Below, in pieces: positions 53,679 to 64,000 of a DNA stretch of 64,000 nt. The number at the start of each line of letters is the position of its first letter. Within the stretch, counting starts at the first letter, position 1. The stretch is from Anthopleura xanthogrammica. Its lineage: Eukaryota; Cnidaria; Anthozoa; Actiniaria; Actiniidae. The notes under the pieces were generated by a model. That model was not told the origin of the DNA and did not search any database. It was given only the letters and a program-made list of their open reading frames with translations. The position numbers and the translations under genes are program-made. Location: positions 11,763,486-11,827,485 of the forward strand of contig OZ025206.1 in assembly GCA_964019055.1 (NCBI GenBank), given 5' to 3'.

Positions 53679-55733
53679 GGTTGACACAGATTCATCTATA
53701 TTGGGCAAACATCAAATTACAGAGTTTATTTTTAAAATTACCCTTTGCAATATTGATAATTAATGAGATGAAAAATATAGATATTGCTAAAGGTTCATGT
53801 ATCATATAAGCACAGGCCACCAAGCAGCTGTTGTTTAGGATCCATCGGATGTATGAAGACTGAATCCACAGAATTTCAAGCAACCTTGCATGCACTCATA
53901 TTGTATCATAATATTAGTGCTTATCAATCACATACAAGAAATCCTACAATTTTGTTTTTGCAACAAAATAGGGTTTTGGTAGAAGTTGGTCAAAATGTTT
54001 TCAAAGTTTTCAAGGGCACGTGCCAATATGGAATGTCATGTAAACATCTTGACATTTCTCAAAATCTACTTCGTTGTAATGGTAAATCATAAGATTTCAC
54101 ACACGATTGAGAAGCACTGTAAGAAGTTAACCTCCTTCTCTTCTCCACCCTTGCCTCTATTCCCACCCCAATTGGGAATTATAAGGTCCATGAATACCAA
54201 AAAGACTCTAGTAGCTTCTCTTTGATTCATCAAATTTTAAATGCTGTTCAATTAAGTAATGGTGCACAGCTAGGAACAAATTAAAGAAAGTCAGGCACTT
54301 TAAATCTATATCTTGCATGTCTGAAGACCTGCGTAGAAGTATTTAATGATTATCTATACCAGTATCATGTGGAAGTAAAGATTACGTCTTGTGTGTGACA
54401 AGCATCTGCATAATTAAAATTTGAATTAATGAACTCATCTTGTAATCATGTCTTCAGTTCTATCTCTAAGATTATCAATAATTAATTAGGAAAAACACTA
54501 TATAATCAGTCACTCAGGAATAGTATATGAATTGGCTACAGAATCTCAAAAAGCTATCCTCAATAACAATCAAATTTAACATGGATTTTCTCAGTCTCAT
54601 GGATTTCGTCAGTCACAGATCTCACAGTCATAGATTTCTCATGGATTTTGTCACTTCAACCTCAAAAATTTAGTAGAACTTGGAATTATACACCTAGATA
54701 TCTAATAAGCTTTACCGTCTTCAGTCTATTCAGTGCTATGAACACAATATCCAATAAAGGTGATGTGCACAAAATTTCAGGACTTGCACAACTTAAGTAT
54801 ATTACCGGTATGTCCAATATATAACAAAATCAAGACTTTCACAGAATTGTCTTCATTTGTTACAATTATCAGACAATGGCCATTGTTATGGATAAGAAAG
54901 GATGGAAGGATTATGGTACTAATGCCCAGTGCCTTTACTTCAGGTTTGTACTTCACCACCAGCTCCAAGGGTGTAGTCTGAGTGCAGTTTTTAGCAGCCA
55001 TAAGTTGCTATCTCCACGGGAAAAGTTGGTAGCCAAAGAGTCCCCTTTCCTTATGTTATCTTCTACCTGGGCAAGATAGCCTGTCTATGTAGGCTCAGGG
55101 TAGCTCAAAAGCTTGTTTTGTTTGCTGTTTTCAGTATTCCTCTGCATTTTCCAATTTTTCTTTACCCAAAAGTTCAACATGGAAGTTATGTTCACTAACA
55201 GTTGGATATAATGTGTCATCAGTTGCAGGCTCCTTCAGAAAGGTTATAGGACATTTTTTTTACAAGATATCTTCAATCTATGTGGAATGGGCAGTTTATC
55301 AACACTAACTTGTTTTTACTGCAATTCTCAATTTTCTGCAAACTCCATCATTTCATTGTTTTTTTTGCTGCTGTCAATCATTGCAAAACTAGTTGGTTTT
55401 ATATTCACTGGTGGCGGTAAAAACCATATTCCAACAGGCAACTAACGAGTTCACATAATATTGAGAATTGCAGTAACTGTCCATGCCGTTTTAGGGACTT
55501 GTTGTAAGTTTGCCTTTTCTTGTTCTTATGTTTATAGACTTTTAATTAAAGCACAACATTAGGTAACTCTAACAATTTAATTTACCATTTTTCATGAAAA
55601 TTTATTTATTTATTTATTTACACTTTCCCTAGTGATATGTGTTGTTACATGCATTGTGATTTGATTGAATGAATTATATAGAATGAGTGGCATAACTATT
55701 TCTTATTGTGATTGTGATTAGTACCATTGTGCA

Positions 55734-56005
55734 CTTACAGCGCTTTTCATATTTCTGCGACTTACTGACTGGTATTTTGACCAGACGTTGGTGTTTTGGC
55801 TTCCATCAATCAAATTTACAACGAGCCGAGTTCATTCTGATCAAGCGAAAAGGAAATTCCCTTGACTAGACAGCCATTTTCACATGGGAATTTCTTCATC
55901 GTTTGCGATCGGAATGAACTTGGCCAATCGTAGATTTGATTGACGGAAGCTAAAACGACAGACATCTGGAGTCGGTAGGTCGCAGAAATATGAAAAGTGC
56001 TGTAA
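55734..56005. mobile_element. Foldback element, about 270 bp
   Basis: Tips TTACAGCGCTTTTCATATTT and AAATATGAAAAGTGCTGTAA, continuing as CTGCGACTTACTGACT / AGTCGGTAGGTCGCAG. Inner arms carry TTCCATCAATCAAATTTAC and GTAGATTTGATTGACGGAAG. A single related arm (CTTCCGTCAATCAAATTTTC) occurs near 2560. Confidence 0.75.
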
Positions 56006-56210
56006 TATTTTTCAATTTCTCTTTGCCACCAAAGACAAACCATTGATGTCTTGGGGAGAGCTGTGGTTTATCAAGTCAACGGACTCAAAGCAGAAGTATT
56101 CATTTTCCATTCAGCTTAGGCGTAATGTTTTTTTTATTTCACACCAACTGTCATCCCCTTGAGTATTTTTTCTTTGTTTACCAGAAAGAGAAGACACATA
56201 AATAGATGCA

Positions 56211-56453
56211 TCAAGAGTTCCGCGCTGCTGCTCAATGCGCATGCTCAGGGGATTAAAAAGTGGGATAATATTTTGTATAATATGCAATTTTTCGGTATAT
56301 TTGATTCAGAATTCGCTTAACGGTACGCGATCTTGAATATTTAGTGAAAATTGTACTTGACAAGAAAGATACAACTAAAATATATTTTACAAATCTTATC
56401 CCACTTTTTAATCCCCTGAGCATGCGCATTGAGCAGCAGCGTGGAATTCTTGA
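56211..56453. mobile_element. Family E foldback element
   Basis: Arms of about 75 bases: TCAAGAGTTCCGCGCTGCTG on the left and CAGCAGCGTGGAATTCTTGA on the right. The inner words are CTCAGGGGATTAAAAAGTGG and CCACTTTTTAATCCCCTGAG. The loop is about 95 bases. A single arm copy is at 36541-36626. Confidence 0.8.
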
Positions 56454-56824
56454 TGTGTGTATATGGATGTATCTTGAACAAAGGTTCTTGTTTTCAAGAG
56501 ATTGAAACATGTTCATCAATGTGACAACATATTGCCTAAACTAAAGAGATTCATTGATCAACAGAAACTCAACAGAAACTCAACAAATAAAGCCAGCTGG
56601 AACAAAGGTAGCATCATGTAGTGAAGAAGCATTGTGTAATGCAAACCATGAAATACTTAGCTGGGTAGTTCAGGTCTGCATTTAGAATTTTTTTTCATAA
56701 TTTTAATTAATTAACCTATGATTGTAGAAATCAAATATAATTCCAGTTTTTACAAGCTAATTATCCCTCCCTGAAATTATTTAACCCATCTAGTTCAATT
56801 TTCCAATTTTAAGTACTTTCACTG

Positions 56825-59800
56825 TCAATTATTGTCCTCACTAGCACGTTTGGTTGTTGGGTTGTTTTGGTTAGCAGAAGATGATTCGTTATTGTCTGGT
56901 GTGATTTGTCTATCAAGGCTACTCTGTGATGTTGTTGCAGGACTTCCCTCATCTTCAAGACTTAACTGAATGGCTCTCATCAGATCCGAGTCTTGGTCTT
57001 TTCTTGGTGGTGGCTCTAATGCTGGCTCTGAATAAAAACAAAGTCATGAAGTGAGCTAAACATGCTAACCCTGGAACCAAGTATTGAAAAAGCATATAAA
57101 AATGCAAGAGACACATCAAGGTCGAACATTTTTATGCATTGCCGTTTTCCTCACGTTTTTCTGTTCATCTCCTTGTCTTAGGTCTTGAATAGTCCCCTTT
57201 ACAGTTCCCTGTGCCATCTTGAAAGGCAGCCATGCCTTTGCATTGAAGCAAGACATGAGGTGGCCTTGGAATGATAGAGACCTTTATAACACCTTGGACA
57301 ATCATTTACATGTCTCTATTATTGCAAAGTCACCGTTCATCTCACTTCGATGCAAAGGCATGGCTACCTTTCAAGATGGTGCAGGGAACTGTGAAGGGGA
57401 TTATTGTGCTCTGTCATTTTAGGCGAATGTTGCATGTTGCTCTTGGTCTGCATACTTTTGTGTTGCACATGGCCTTGTCCCACGCAGTTCCATGTTGCGC
57501 ATGCCCCTGTTTGGAACCGTTTTGAGTTGCACATGATCGTTTTCAGTATATTTTATGAGTTACACATTGCCTTCTTCCAAGCCGTATTGAGTTTTTAATT
57601 TTTAGTTGTGCATTATCTTGTTCATCGCAGTTTCGTGTTGCACATGTCTAGGTACGCGAAATTCCGTGTTGTAAATCCCGGGTGTAAATGGTCGAATTCA
57701 CTTCAGTTTCTTATTGCGTATGGTAGTGTTGTATGCAGTTTTGAGTTTTAACGTTGAACTAAGATACCGTATAATAATTCCAAAGCTTTTTGAAGAGAAG
57801 TGTTCTCTTCCACAACTAAGTTGCGCGCGCAGTTTCTTGTTGCAATTGGTCGTGTTGTCTGCAGTTATACTAACCTTTAACTAAGATACCGTACGATAAT
57901 TCCAAAGCTTTTTGAAGAGAAGTGTTTTCTTCCTCAACTAAGTTGCGCGCAGTTTCTTGTTGCGCATGGTTTTCTTCGGATGACGCTGAACTGCTGGAAG
58001 AACTAGATCGCTGACGCGTTAACTGTTGTCGAGACGAGCAACTTGGCTTCTGTTCCAAGGATAGCTCAATCGCACGCATTAGGTCTAAGTCAAGTTGTGT
58101 GTCCTCGTCAGCTGCTGCTGGCATGGCTGCTTGTCTCTCAGCTTCTTTGCGTCGTTTTTCTGCAAGAAAAGCAATGTATTAAAACGCCATTTTTTTTCAA
58201 GTTGAGGTGTCCAAAGTTAAACCATGACGGCGTGAGTGAAAAAAAAACCTTTAAGAAAAATCAGAAATTCAATCAAAACACATTCCTCTTTGCCTTCCTT
58301 CAGTCATCAATAGAAAGGTTTCACGGCAGAAATATTCTCCCAGCTCTGTCTCTTTTGTTGCAAAAACGAAAGATCACGAAAACAGACGAACATGTCACCA
58401 GAACGACGACGATAGCTCACGAGAAGTATATCATAGAAGGATCGAAAAACGTCGATGACATAATGACTACCGCATGCTCCTATGGAAGAAGTAGCCACAC
58501 AAATTGTTCCTGCCTACAGCATTGCTGTCATGAAGCCCTTCTATATGCAGCAATGTTCTCAGCAATTCATACCTTGTTTCTTCTTCTTCAATCTCTTGTT
58601 TCTCATATCAATTCTAAGACAGTCGTAGCAGCAGTACGAAGACAACTGCCCCGTGTATTGTCTGTTAAGACGTGGGTTAAGACAGCCAGTCCTAGAACAC
58701 AACCCCATCAGTCCCTCTGGTCTAGAACTTGGACTACTGTCAGGTGAATTATTGTCCGAGTAGCGTCTACCTGCCAGCTGTTCACGAATGGAGGATTCAA
58801 TCACTCGGCGAATTTCATTGTAGTTATCTTCTCCTTCATCAGACTTGAATACAAAAGCAAAATTTTAATTTTAAAATCTTAAAATGCGATAACGGAGAAC
58901 AAATGACAAGTGTGGTCTGAATGGGAAAGCATTATACGTAAACATAATGTCGGGTAGTATTTCCCCTGGGGCCCCCCCGGGAGTATTTCACCTTACCTCA
59001 TCATCAGACGATGCTGGTACTCTAGTGAGAGACTCGAGCCTGATGAATGAAAATCAAGTGTTATTTAAAGCGAGAACATTCAAAGAATATGTTGAGCCAA
59101 TCAAGGTGGGCGAAGTTTCTGTTCATCCAATCAGAAAACTGGTCAGTGCACGGCACCTCCGCTCGCGGCGCGTTTGTACCGAGAGTACCATTTGCAGTCG
59201 TTCGAGTTCTCCGTTCCCCTATTTGATAGCACGGCCACCAAAACCCTCTTCCAACTCTTTTTCTTATTCAAAAGCTTCCACTCCTTTGTAGTCGCAAGTG
59301 GTGCTTATGGACCAATAAAATAAAGTACTACGAAAAGGATTCTGGTGAAAGTAGTATGGAGACGTAATTCTTGGTTTGTTATCATTCCCAAGGGAGAAAA
59401 ATAATAAAAGCCATGTCCGCCATGTTGGAAGATATAACAAAAGAATTCACTGAAAAATCTTTTGTCAAATTCTTCCAACATGGCGGCTATGACGTCATGT
59501 GCAAACGAAGAATAATGAGGACGGAGAAAATGCTTGAACGGAAAATGAGGCAAAAATAACAGTTTTTAGATTCTACAAAAATAGTTCTTACTTGGAAACG
59601 AATCGTTCTGGTAGCTCCTCGTCTGGAATCAGCCCACGTGATAAAGCTAACAAGAATGTTTGTCTTTTATTGCGCAAAAATGCGGTGGCTTGGATGATTT
59701 TAGTTCGTGGTGTTCGTAAATACGGTCTGGCCACCATCTGAGATAAGTTTTCGGTTATTTCTTCTACTTCGGTCTGTCGATGATAAAATAATTCATATCA

Positions 59801-62800
59801 ATCTAGCCCCCAACCCACACACATTTTAAAGTGGGGGGAGGGGGTGGCAATTATGCAAATTAAAGGAAAAAGTAAGGGGGGCTAAGATTAAAAAATATGA
59901 AAGACTAGTATGCAAAAGGGAAATATGTGCCCCTCCGGCTCCGCCGTACTTGACAATGCGAATTGCGCAAGTCTAGTCTTGAGGGCTGAGGTGGGGTACC
60001 ATTTTACCTGCATAAACTCGAAAATTGTTTTCTTTTCCTTGTTGCCATCGAGAAAGTATCCATAAGCGTAAGATGCCTTGAGTACTCGACGAGCCTTGAG
60101 CAGTTCACGAACTGCGTCCTCTACAAAACTGGTATCCACACCATCCAGCGATGTATCTGAGAGTGTTGCATTTGAGAAAATAGTTCAACTTCAGCTTACA
60201 GTGGTTCAATATTCATACACGTCCATAGCACAGGGAGCCCAATTTACGATTTTATTTTCACCTTTTACTTTTATCTAAATTGGGCTCCCTGTGGTCCAGA
60301 GAAGATTTCACGCATGTTTATGAAAAACTCATGATACGGATGTGCATTCGCCTCTCATATTTGGGGTCACGGGTTCGATTCCTGGACTCGTGATCACATG
60401 TGAGTAGAGTTTATTGGGTGTCTCCCTTGAATCAGACGAGGGTTTTTCTCCGGGTTCTCCGGTTTTCCTCCCTGGGCAAAACCTAACACGCCGCATTTCT
60501 ATTCGATCTGTGAGTTGGCCGGCTGTGCCCTGTCTTAGACCAGCATTTAAGGGTATCAATAAGATTTTAAGTGACGTTGGTCAAGCCCGAAGATCGATTG
60601 CAATTTAGGAGTTATTTTTGCGAAAGAAAAAGACAAGGATCACGTTGTTTATCTACACACTCACCATTTTCTAATGCAGACATGGCCAGGGCTGTCATTT
60701 TTTCCTTCGCAGCTCCAAGCAATGGTTCCTCCAACTGGTGAAGAAAAAAAACAATAGTTACAAATTCAAGCACTTTATCATGAGGTAACATCTTCTCATG
60801 CCGTCTGGCGTCGTGAATCGTTAAGCTTTTTAAATTCGACTGAATGCGCAAACATCTGAAGAGTCAAAAAAGTACTTTGTTGAAACAAACCAGGAGGAAG
60901 GGAGCGTCTTCAAGGAAAATCCTGGGGATATTCTCACTGGTAACTCAACGCACGATGCCTGAAATATCACACGTTTTATATATTTCTCGAGAGGAATGTG
61001 CCCAAGGGGATCTCACACCCTCATGTGCCAGGGACGCCAAGAAACTGTCTTTGAACCAATTCGGAATCCGAGCAAACGACCAGCTTCACGCCCCACCCAC
61101 TTCCCCGCGGCGATGATTCAACGAGTCGAGTTTTCCACTGCGTGCTTATCCCTATCTACCGCCTCTGTGGTCATCTCCCCATAGTGCCACTCCAGGCATT
61201 GTGTGGGATTTCAGCAGGAGTAGGAATATATTACAATTGAACCAACGCTGTCCTGGTAAGTTAAGCCCCTTCCCTCCTGAAACAAACCTTGAAGCTGTTT
61301 TCGTGGTTTTTGAAGCGGGAGTAGTAGTGCAGAAAGTAATTGAGTTTTTGAATAAACATGTTCTCCTCTGATGCCTAAGAGTGAGAAAGACGAATAAACA
61401 TAAAATACACGAGTAGTTATGATTCCTGGGAAGGAAAGGGTAGAAGAGGGCAAGGAAAGGGTAGAGGAGGGCAAGGAAAGGGTAGAAGAGGGCAAGGAAA
61501 GGGTAGAAGAGGGCAAGGAAAGGGTAGAGGAGGCCTAGGAAAGGGTAGAGGAGGGCAAGGAAAGGGTAGAGGAGGGCAAGGAAAGGGTAGAGGAGGGCAA
61601 GGAAAGGGTAGAGGAGGGCAAGGAAAGGGTAGAAGAGGACATGTAAAGGGTAGAAGAGGGCAAGGAAAGGGTAGAAGAGGGCAAGGAAAGGGTAGAAGAG
61701 GGCAAGGAAAGGGTAGAAGAGGACATGGAAAGGGTAGAGGAGGGCAAGGAAAGGGTAGAAGAGGACAAGGAAAGGGTAGAGGAGGGCAAGGAAAGGGTAG
61801 AAGAGGGCAAGGAAAGGGTAGAAGAGGACAAGGAAAGGGTAGAGGAGGGCAAGGAAAGGGTAGAAGAGGGCAAGGAAAGGGTAGAGGAGGGCAAGGAGAG
61901 GGTGGAGGAGGGCAAGGAAAAGACTAAGGCTGTTACTATTGGAGGCTTCCGTACCTAATTTGTTGGAGTATAAAAGGATATTGGACAAACTTACCTGTCG
62001 TATGGAATCAACACAGTCAATATTCAATTTGCGTATAATCTCGTATCTGTTACACCTGTCAAATCAAATAATCAACATTAAATCCTCTGGCTAAATTGCT
62101 GTTACAGAGATTAGTTCGATATTGAATGGTTTTCACAGCAGCCATGTTGTAGGGCAAAACATTGGAAATTTCTCCTTGGGGATTGAAATCTCTTGTCATT
62201 TAAAAACATTACACTGTTCATGCCCTTAGACATTTCTGCCGTGAACCCATTGTCACAGTTGTAACTGCTGTAACTATCAATAATACCTGAAGTAACCTCC
62301 AGTAGCAGAGCTGTGCTTTTTCCAGAGCTCTAGACAAACCCAACAGAATTCATGTTTGCACTAAAAATAAATAACAAAAACGTTTTCAAATTCAGAGACA
62401 AGATACGAGCCCCCTCCAAGTCCTTCCCACCTCCACTCAATTGTTAGGAAAGATTACAAAGTATTGCAAATGAACCATTAACCATTCTTTAATCTGGTGT
62501 CCATGTATGGGAAATTTACTAATCTATAAAGTGTTCCCTCCAACATGACGGACAATGATTCGGTGTTACATCAATTATTACCTTTGAACATTTCATGTGA
62601 TTGCAGCCTTCGGTTTTTTGGATTGGTGACCTAAAATGTTTTGAATAAAACGTTCGTTAAAATCGCTTTCCCATCATTACGTCGTAAGAAATCTACTCCA
62701 AATCCAAGTTAGAGCAGTTTTCTACTATAAAAAAAAGCTTCAGGCACAGAAGACACAGAACGTGCCTTGCCGTGACCGTGTCAGTGCCGTGCCTTGTATG

Positions 62801-63657
62801 AAAACATTGGACATTCCGTGCCGTGTCCGCGCCGCGCCGTAACCGTGCCGTGACTTTTCACACTTATACAAAATTTTCTCTAAAAGTCAACTGTATTCTG
62901 CATTCCAGCCACTTACTTGCAGTTCGGACAAGGTTTGGAATTCGTCACCAGCCACAAAGTATTGGCTACCTTCTCGGTTTCGGGACATTCATCTAAAACT
63001 GTACAAATATAACAAACATAAAAATTAACTCATAAAGTAAAACTTAGTTGGACGCCCCTGGAAGGAATGGAAATACTGTCCTTTAAAGATTCTAACAGGT
63101 TTTACAACCCAATTGACTTTTGGGGAAGGAGGAAAATTGGAGAGCTCGGAGAAAAACCCTGGTTGCGCAGCAGAACTAACAACTGTAAAAAGCAACTCTA
63201 TTCACAAATGACTACGGGTCAGACCACGGGCCACAGAGCCGAGAGACGTATTTTAATATGTTAGAGCAAATTTCGTATTATTGTTAAAAACTTACGGCAC
63301 GGACCGTGTCTTGCCGTGACCGTGTGAGTGCCGTGCCGTGTATGAAAAGATTGGACATTTGACGGTGCCGTGTCCGTGCTGCGCCGTAACCGTGCCGTGT
63401 GCCATGACGTTTTACACTCATACGAAATCTGCTCTTAAACAGCGCATACCATCAATGCTTACTGAAGGCCCCAGAAGTCTAACAGATATACATTTTACTT
63501 TACAACTGGACGGTACCCTGTTGTTCAAACAAAACATAACTTACTAGTTTCTTTCTCTTTCAGTGCAGGAATCTTGGGTAGCATTTCAGCGATCTTCTTC
63601 ATCCATTTGTCCCACAGCTCACAAGTACATGGCTCATGTATTTCCTGTAAACAGTGC
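56825..63657 (-). CDS. ANKIB1: ANKIB1, RBR-type E3 ubiquitin ligase (3' half, 13 exons)
   Basis: Exons: 63545-63657, 62917-62992, 62582-62630, 62287-62360, 61995-62055, 61288-61374, 60665-60734, 60008-60156, 59592-59773, 58997-59039, 58573-58843, 57890-58159, 56825-57027; about 548 aa (human full length about 1089). The 5' part (ankyrin repeats, RING1, most of IBR) lies beyond the right edge. RING2 is seen as [20 protein letters not shown] then [20 protein letters not shown]. The Cys of GCNHM is the expected thioester-forming catalytic Cys of RBR ligases. [31 protein letters not shown] and [20 protein letters not shown] track human ANKIB1 through the Ariadne-like region. A Cys-rich motif ([14 protein letters not shown]) and UIM-like helices end the protein. 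Exon 57890-58159 has an alternative in-phase donor at 57875. Confidence 0.93.
57191..57403. mobile_element. Foldback element, about 213 bp, in last ANKIB1 intron
   Basis: Tips AGTCCCCTTTACAGTTCCCT and AGGGAACTGTGAAGGGGATT. Then GCCATCTTGAAAGGCAGCCA and TGGCTACCTTTCAAGATGGT, and CATGCCTTTGCAT / ATGCAAAGGCATG. The arms are nearly continuous over about 65 bases. Confidence 0.8.
57420..57970. repeat. Degenerate minisatellite seeded by an ANKIB1 coding exon
   Basis: Repeated word, plus strand, roughly CGCAGTTTCTTGTTGCGCAT followed by GGTCGTGTTG. Copies or decayed copies lie near 57432, 57483, 57530, 57629, 57703, 57829 and 57950. The copy at 57872-57970 is the 3' end of the ANKIB1 UIM exon, and 57750-57850 is an approximately 100-base second copy of it. 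On the minus strand that second copy carries a two-base GC insertion that causes a frameshift and an early TAG, so it is a pseudo-exon. Confidence 0.7.
59409..59491. repeat. Short hairpin element
   Basis: Left arm GCCATGTTGGAAGATATAAC and right arm ATTCTTCCAACATGGCGGC, with ACAAAAGAATT / AATCTTTTGT further in. In an ANKIB1 intron about 100 bases from exon 59592-59773. Confidence 0.65.
60229..60293. repeat. Hairpin, about 65 bp
   Basis: Perfect arms CACAGGGAGCCCAATTTA and TAAATTGGGCTCCCTGTG around a T-rich loop of about 30 bases. ANKIB1 intron. Confidence 0.75.
60331..60580 (+). mobile_element. tRNA-derived SINE in ANKIB1 intron
   Basis: B-box-like CGGGTTCGATTCCTGGACTC is preceded by a weak A-box-like ATGTGCATTCGCC. 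Then follow GTGAGTAGAGTTTATTGGGT, the core GAGGGTTTTTCTCCGGGTTC, CCGGTTTTCCTCCCTGGGC, a TTCTATTCGATCTGTGAG segment and GGCTGTGCCCTGTCTTAGAC. This is the longest copy of the family in the window. Confidence 0.75.
61431..61925. repeat. 21-bp minisatellite in ANKIB1 intron
   Basis: About 23 tandem units of AAGGAAAGGGTAGARGAGGGC, with variants GAGGACAAGG, GAGGACATGG and one GAGGCCTAGG. Because the unit is a multiple of three it leaves long open frames on both strands (plus: ERVEEGK repeats; minus: [11 protein letters not shown] repeats). These frames are intronic, between ANKIB1 exons 61288-61374 and 61995-62055. The array begins about 57 bases upstream, in gene sense, of the 61374 acceptor. Confidence 0.92.
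62120..62252. mobile_element. Family C foldback element, copy 2
   Basis: Left part GAATGGTTTTCACAGCAGCC with ATGTTGTAGGGCAAAACATT. Right part TTCATGCCCTTAGACATTTC with TGCCGTGAACCCATTG. Matches the copy at 10093-10228 in word order. Confidence 0.6.
62709..62884. mobile_element. Family F foldback element, copy 2
   Basis: Tips TTAGAGCAGTTTTCTAC and ACAAAATTTTCTCTAA. The interior is a GCCGTG-rich block (CGTGCCTTGCCGTGACCGTG; GCGCCGCGCCGTAACCGTGC). It is very close in word order to the copy at 63262-63437. Confidence 0.75.
63100..63235 (-). mobile_element. SINE fragment, minus orientation
   Basis: On the minus strand: AATAGAGTTGCTTTTTACAG, then CAGGGTTTTTCTCCGAGCTC and CAATTTTCCTCCTTCCCC. This is the same core as the other SINE copies. 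Lies in an ANKIB1 intron. Confidence 0.55.
63262..63437. mobile_element. Family F foldback element, copy 3 (best arms)
   Basis: Tips TTAGAGCAAATTTCGTAT and ATACGAAATCTGCTCTTAA. The interior is GCCGTG-rich (CTTGCCGTGACCGTGTGAGT; GCTGCGCCGTAACCGTGCCG). TTA/TTAA at the ends may be a target-site duplication. Confidence 0.75.
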
Positions 63658-64000
63658 CTGAACAAAGAAAACTAAAGTATTAATCCAGCTCGAAAAATTA
63701 AAGAACATACTTCTCTCAAAGAAGGAACTCTTTTTTTTAAATCATTATTATTTATTTTAACTAATTACATAACTGACATACATATACATAAATCACAAAC
63801 AGAGAAAGAAATATCACAAGGATCTTAAACATTTACAAATGCGATTAGCTATTTTTTTTTCCACTAAAGGAACTCTTTTTATTCTGGGGGAGTGTAGGGT
63901 ATGCAGAGGCAGATCCAGGAATTTTTTAACTTGTGGTTGTATGATGGCAATGAAAACCAAAGTAACGTCAATTCTAGTTAGCCATCATTCTCTCACTGTC

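Larger units (their letters stand above)
53679..56824. other. Convergent interval RAB11 to ANKIB1
   Basis: Contains the RAB11 3' UTR, with a candidate AATAAA at 54753-54758. A foldback lies at 55734-56005 and a family A fragment plus family E foldback at 56115-56453. The 3' UTR of ANKIB1 on the minus strand has a candidate ATTAAA at 56702-56707, about 120 bases after its stop. A short (TTTA)n run is at 55605-55621. No further gene was supported. Confidence 0.5.

Noticed and set aside
58043..58747. Plus-strand open frame of 234 codons
   Set aside because: Antisense to two ANKIB1 exons and their intron. No recognisable domain; the minus-strand exons have homology, good splice sites and consistent phase.
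61431..61925. CRISPR array
   Set aside because: Units are directly abutting 21-mers with no unique spacers, in a eukaryotic intron.
61152..62027. Open frame of 291 codons (minus) and repeat frames on the plus strand over the same bases
   Set aside because: Produced by the 21-bp repeat, whose unit length is a multiple of three. It spans ANKIB1 introns and an exon in the wrong frame, and has no non-repeat protein character.

Overview
This is a nuclear, intron-rich metazoan locus. There are no operons or prokaryotic signals. Five protein-coding genes are recoverable from start or near-start to stop, and a sixth runs off the right edge. Product identity, moderate protein divergence from vertebrates, short AT-rich introns and many small palindromic repeats fit an early-branching animal, most likely an anthozoan cnidarian such as a stony coral. 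The organism is an inference; no sequence here is diagnostic.

Layout. (1) 207-29750, minus: a complete MRCK-type kinase (CDC42BPA/B orthologue) that I could thread through 57 exons with consistent reading phase, about 1771 aa: kinase, coiled coil, C1, PH, CNH, CRIB. (2) 33013-42384, minus: WAC, 12 exons, about 572 aa, with WW domain and C-terminal coiled coil. (3) 44254-45491, plus: the PSI, transmembrane and cytoplasmic exons of a PTTG1IP-like membrane protein; its first exon is unresolved. (4) 46238-51326, minus: LARP7, 12 exons, about 556 aa, with La motif, RRM1 and C-terminal xRRM. (5) 51851-53678, plus: a RAB11 GTPase, 2 exons, 220 aa. (6) 56825-63657, minus: the 3' half of ANKIB1, an RBR-family E3 ligase, 13 exons, with RING2, Ariadne-like region and UIM-like motifs.

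Neighbour relations. WAC/PTTG1IP and LARP7/RAB11 are head-to-head pairs with short shared upstream regions. PTTG1IP/LARP7 and RAB11/ANKIB1 are convergent. Functions are not one pathway: MRCK (Cdc42 effector, actomyosin), RAB11 (recycling endosome), LARP7 (7SK snRNP, transcription pausing), WAC (H2B ubiquitination adaptor), PTTG1IP (trafficking) and ANKIB1 (ubiquitin ligase) appear to be housekeeping neighbours.

The non-coding part carries at least six families of short foldback (MITE-like) elements, a tRNA-derived SINE family in several states of decay, a 21-bp minisatellite in an ANKIB1 intron, a degenerate array seeded by an ANKIB1 coding exon, and a striking mosaic of CpG-rich and CpG-poor blocks. 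I found no CRISPR array, no prokaryotic or viral system and no autonomous transposase. The most unusual items are the exon-seeded array and tripled UIM-like motif in ANKIB1, the CpG mosaic that cuts through the MRCK gene, and the unresolved 5' end of PTTG1IP.
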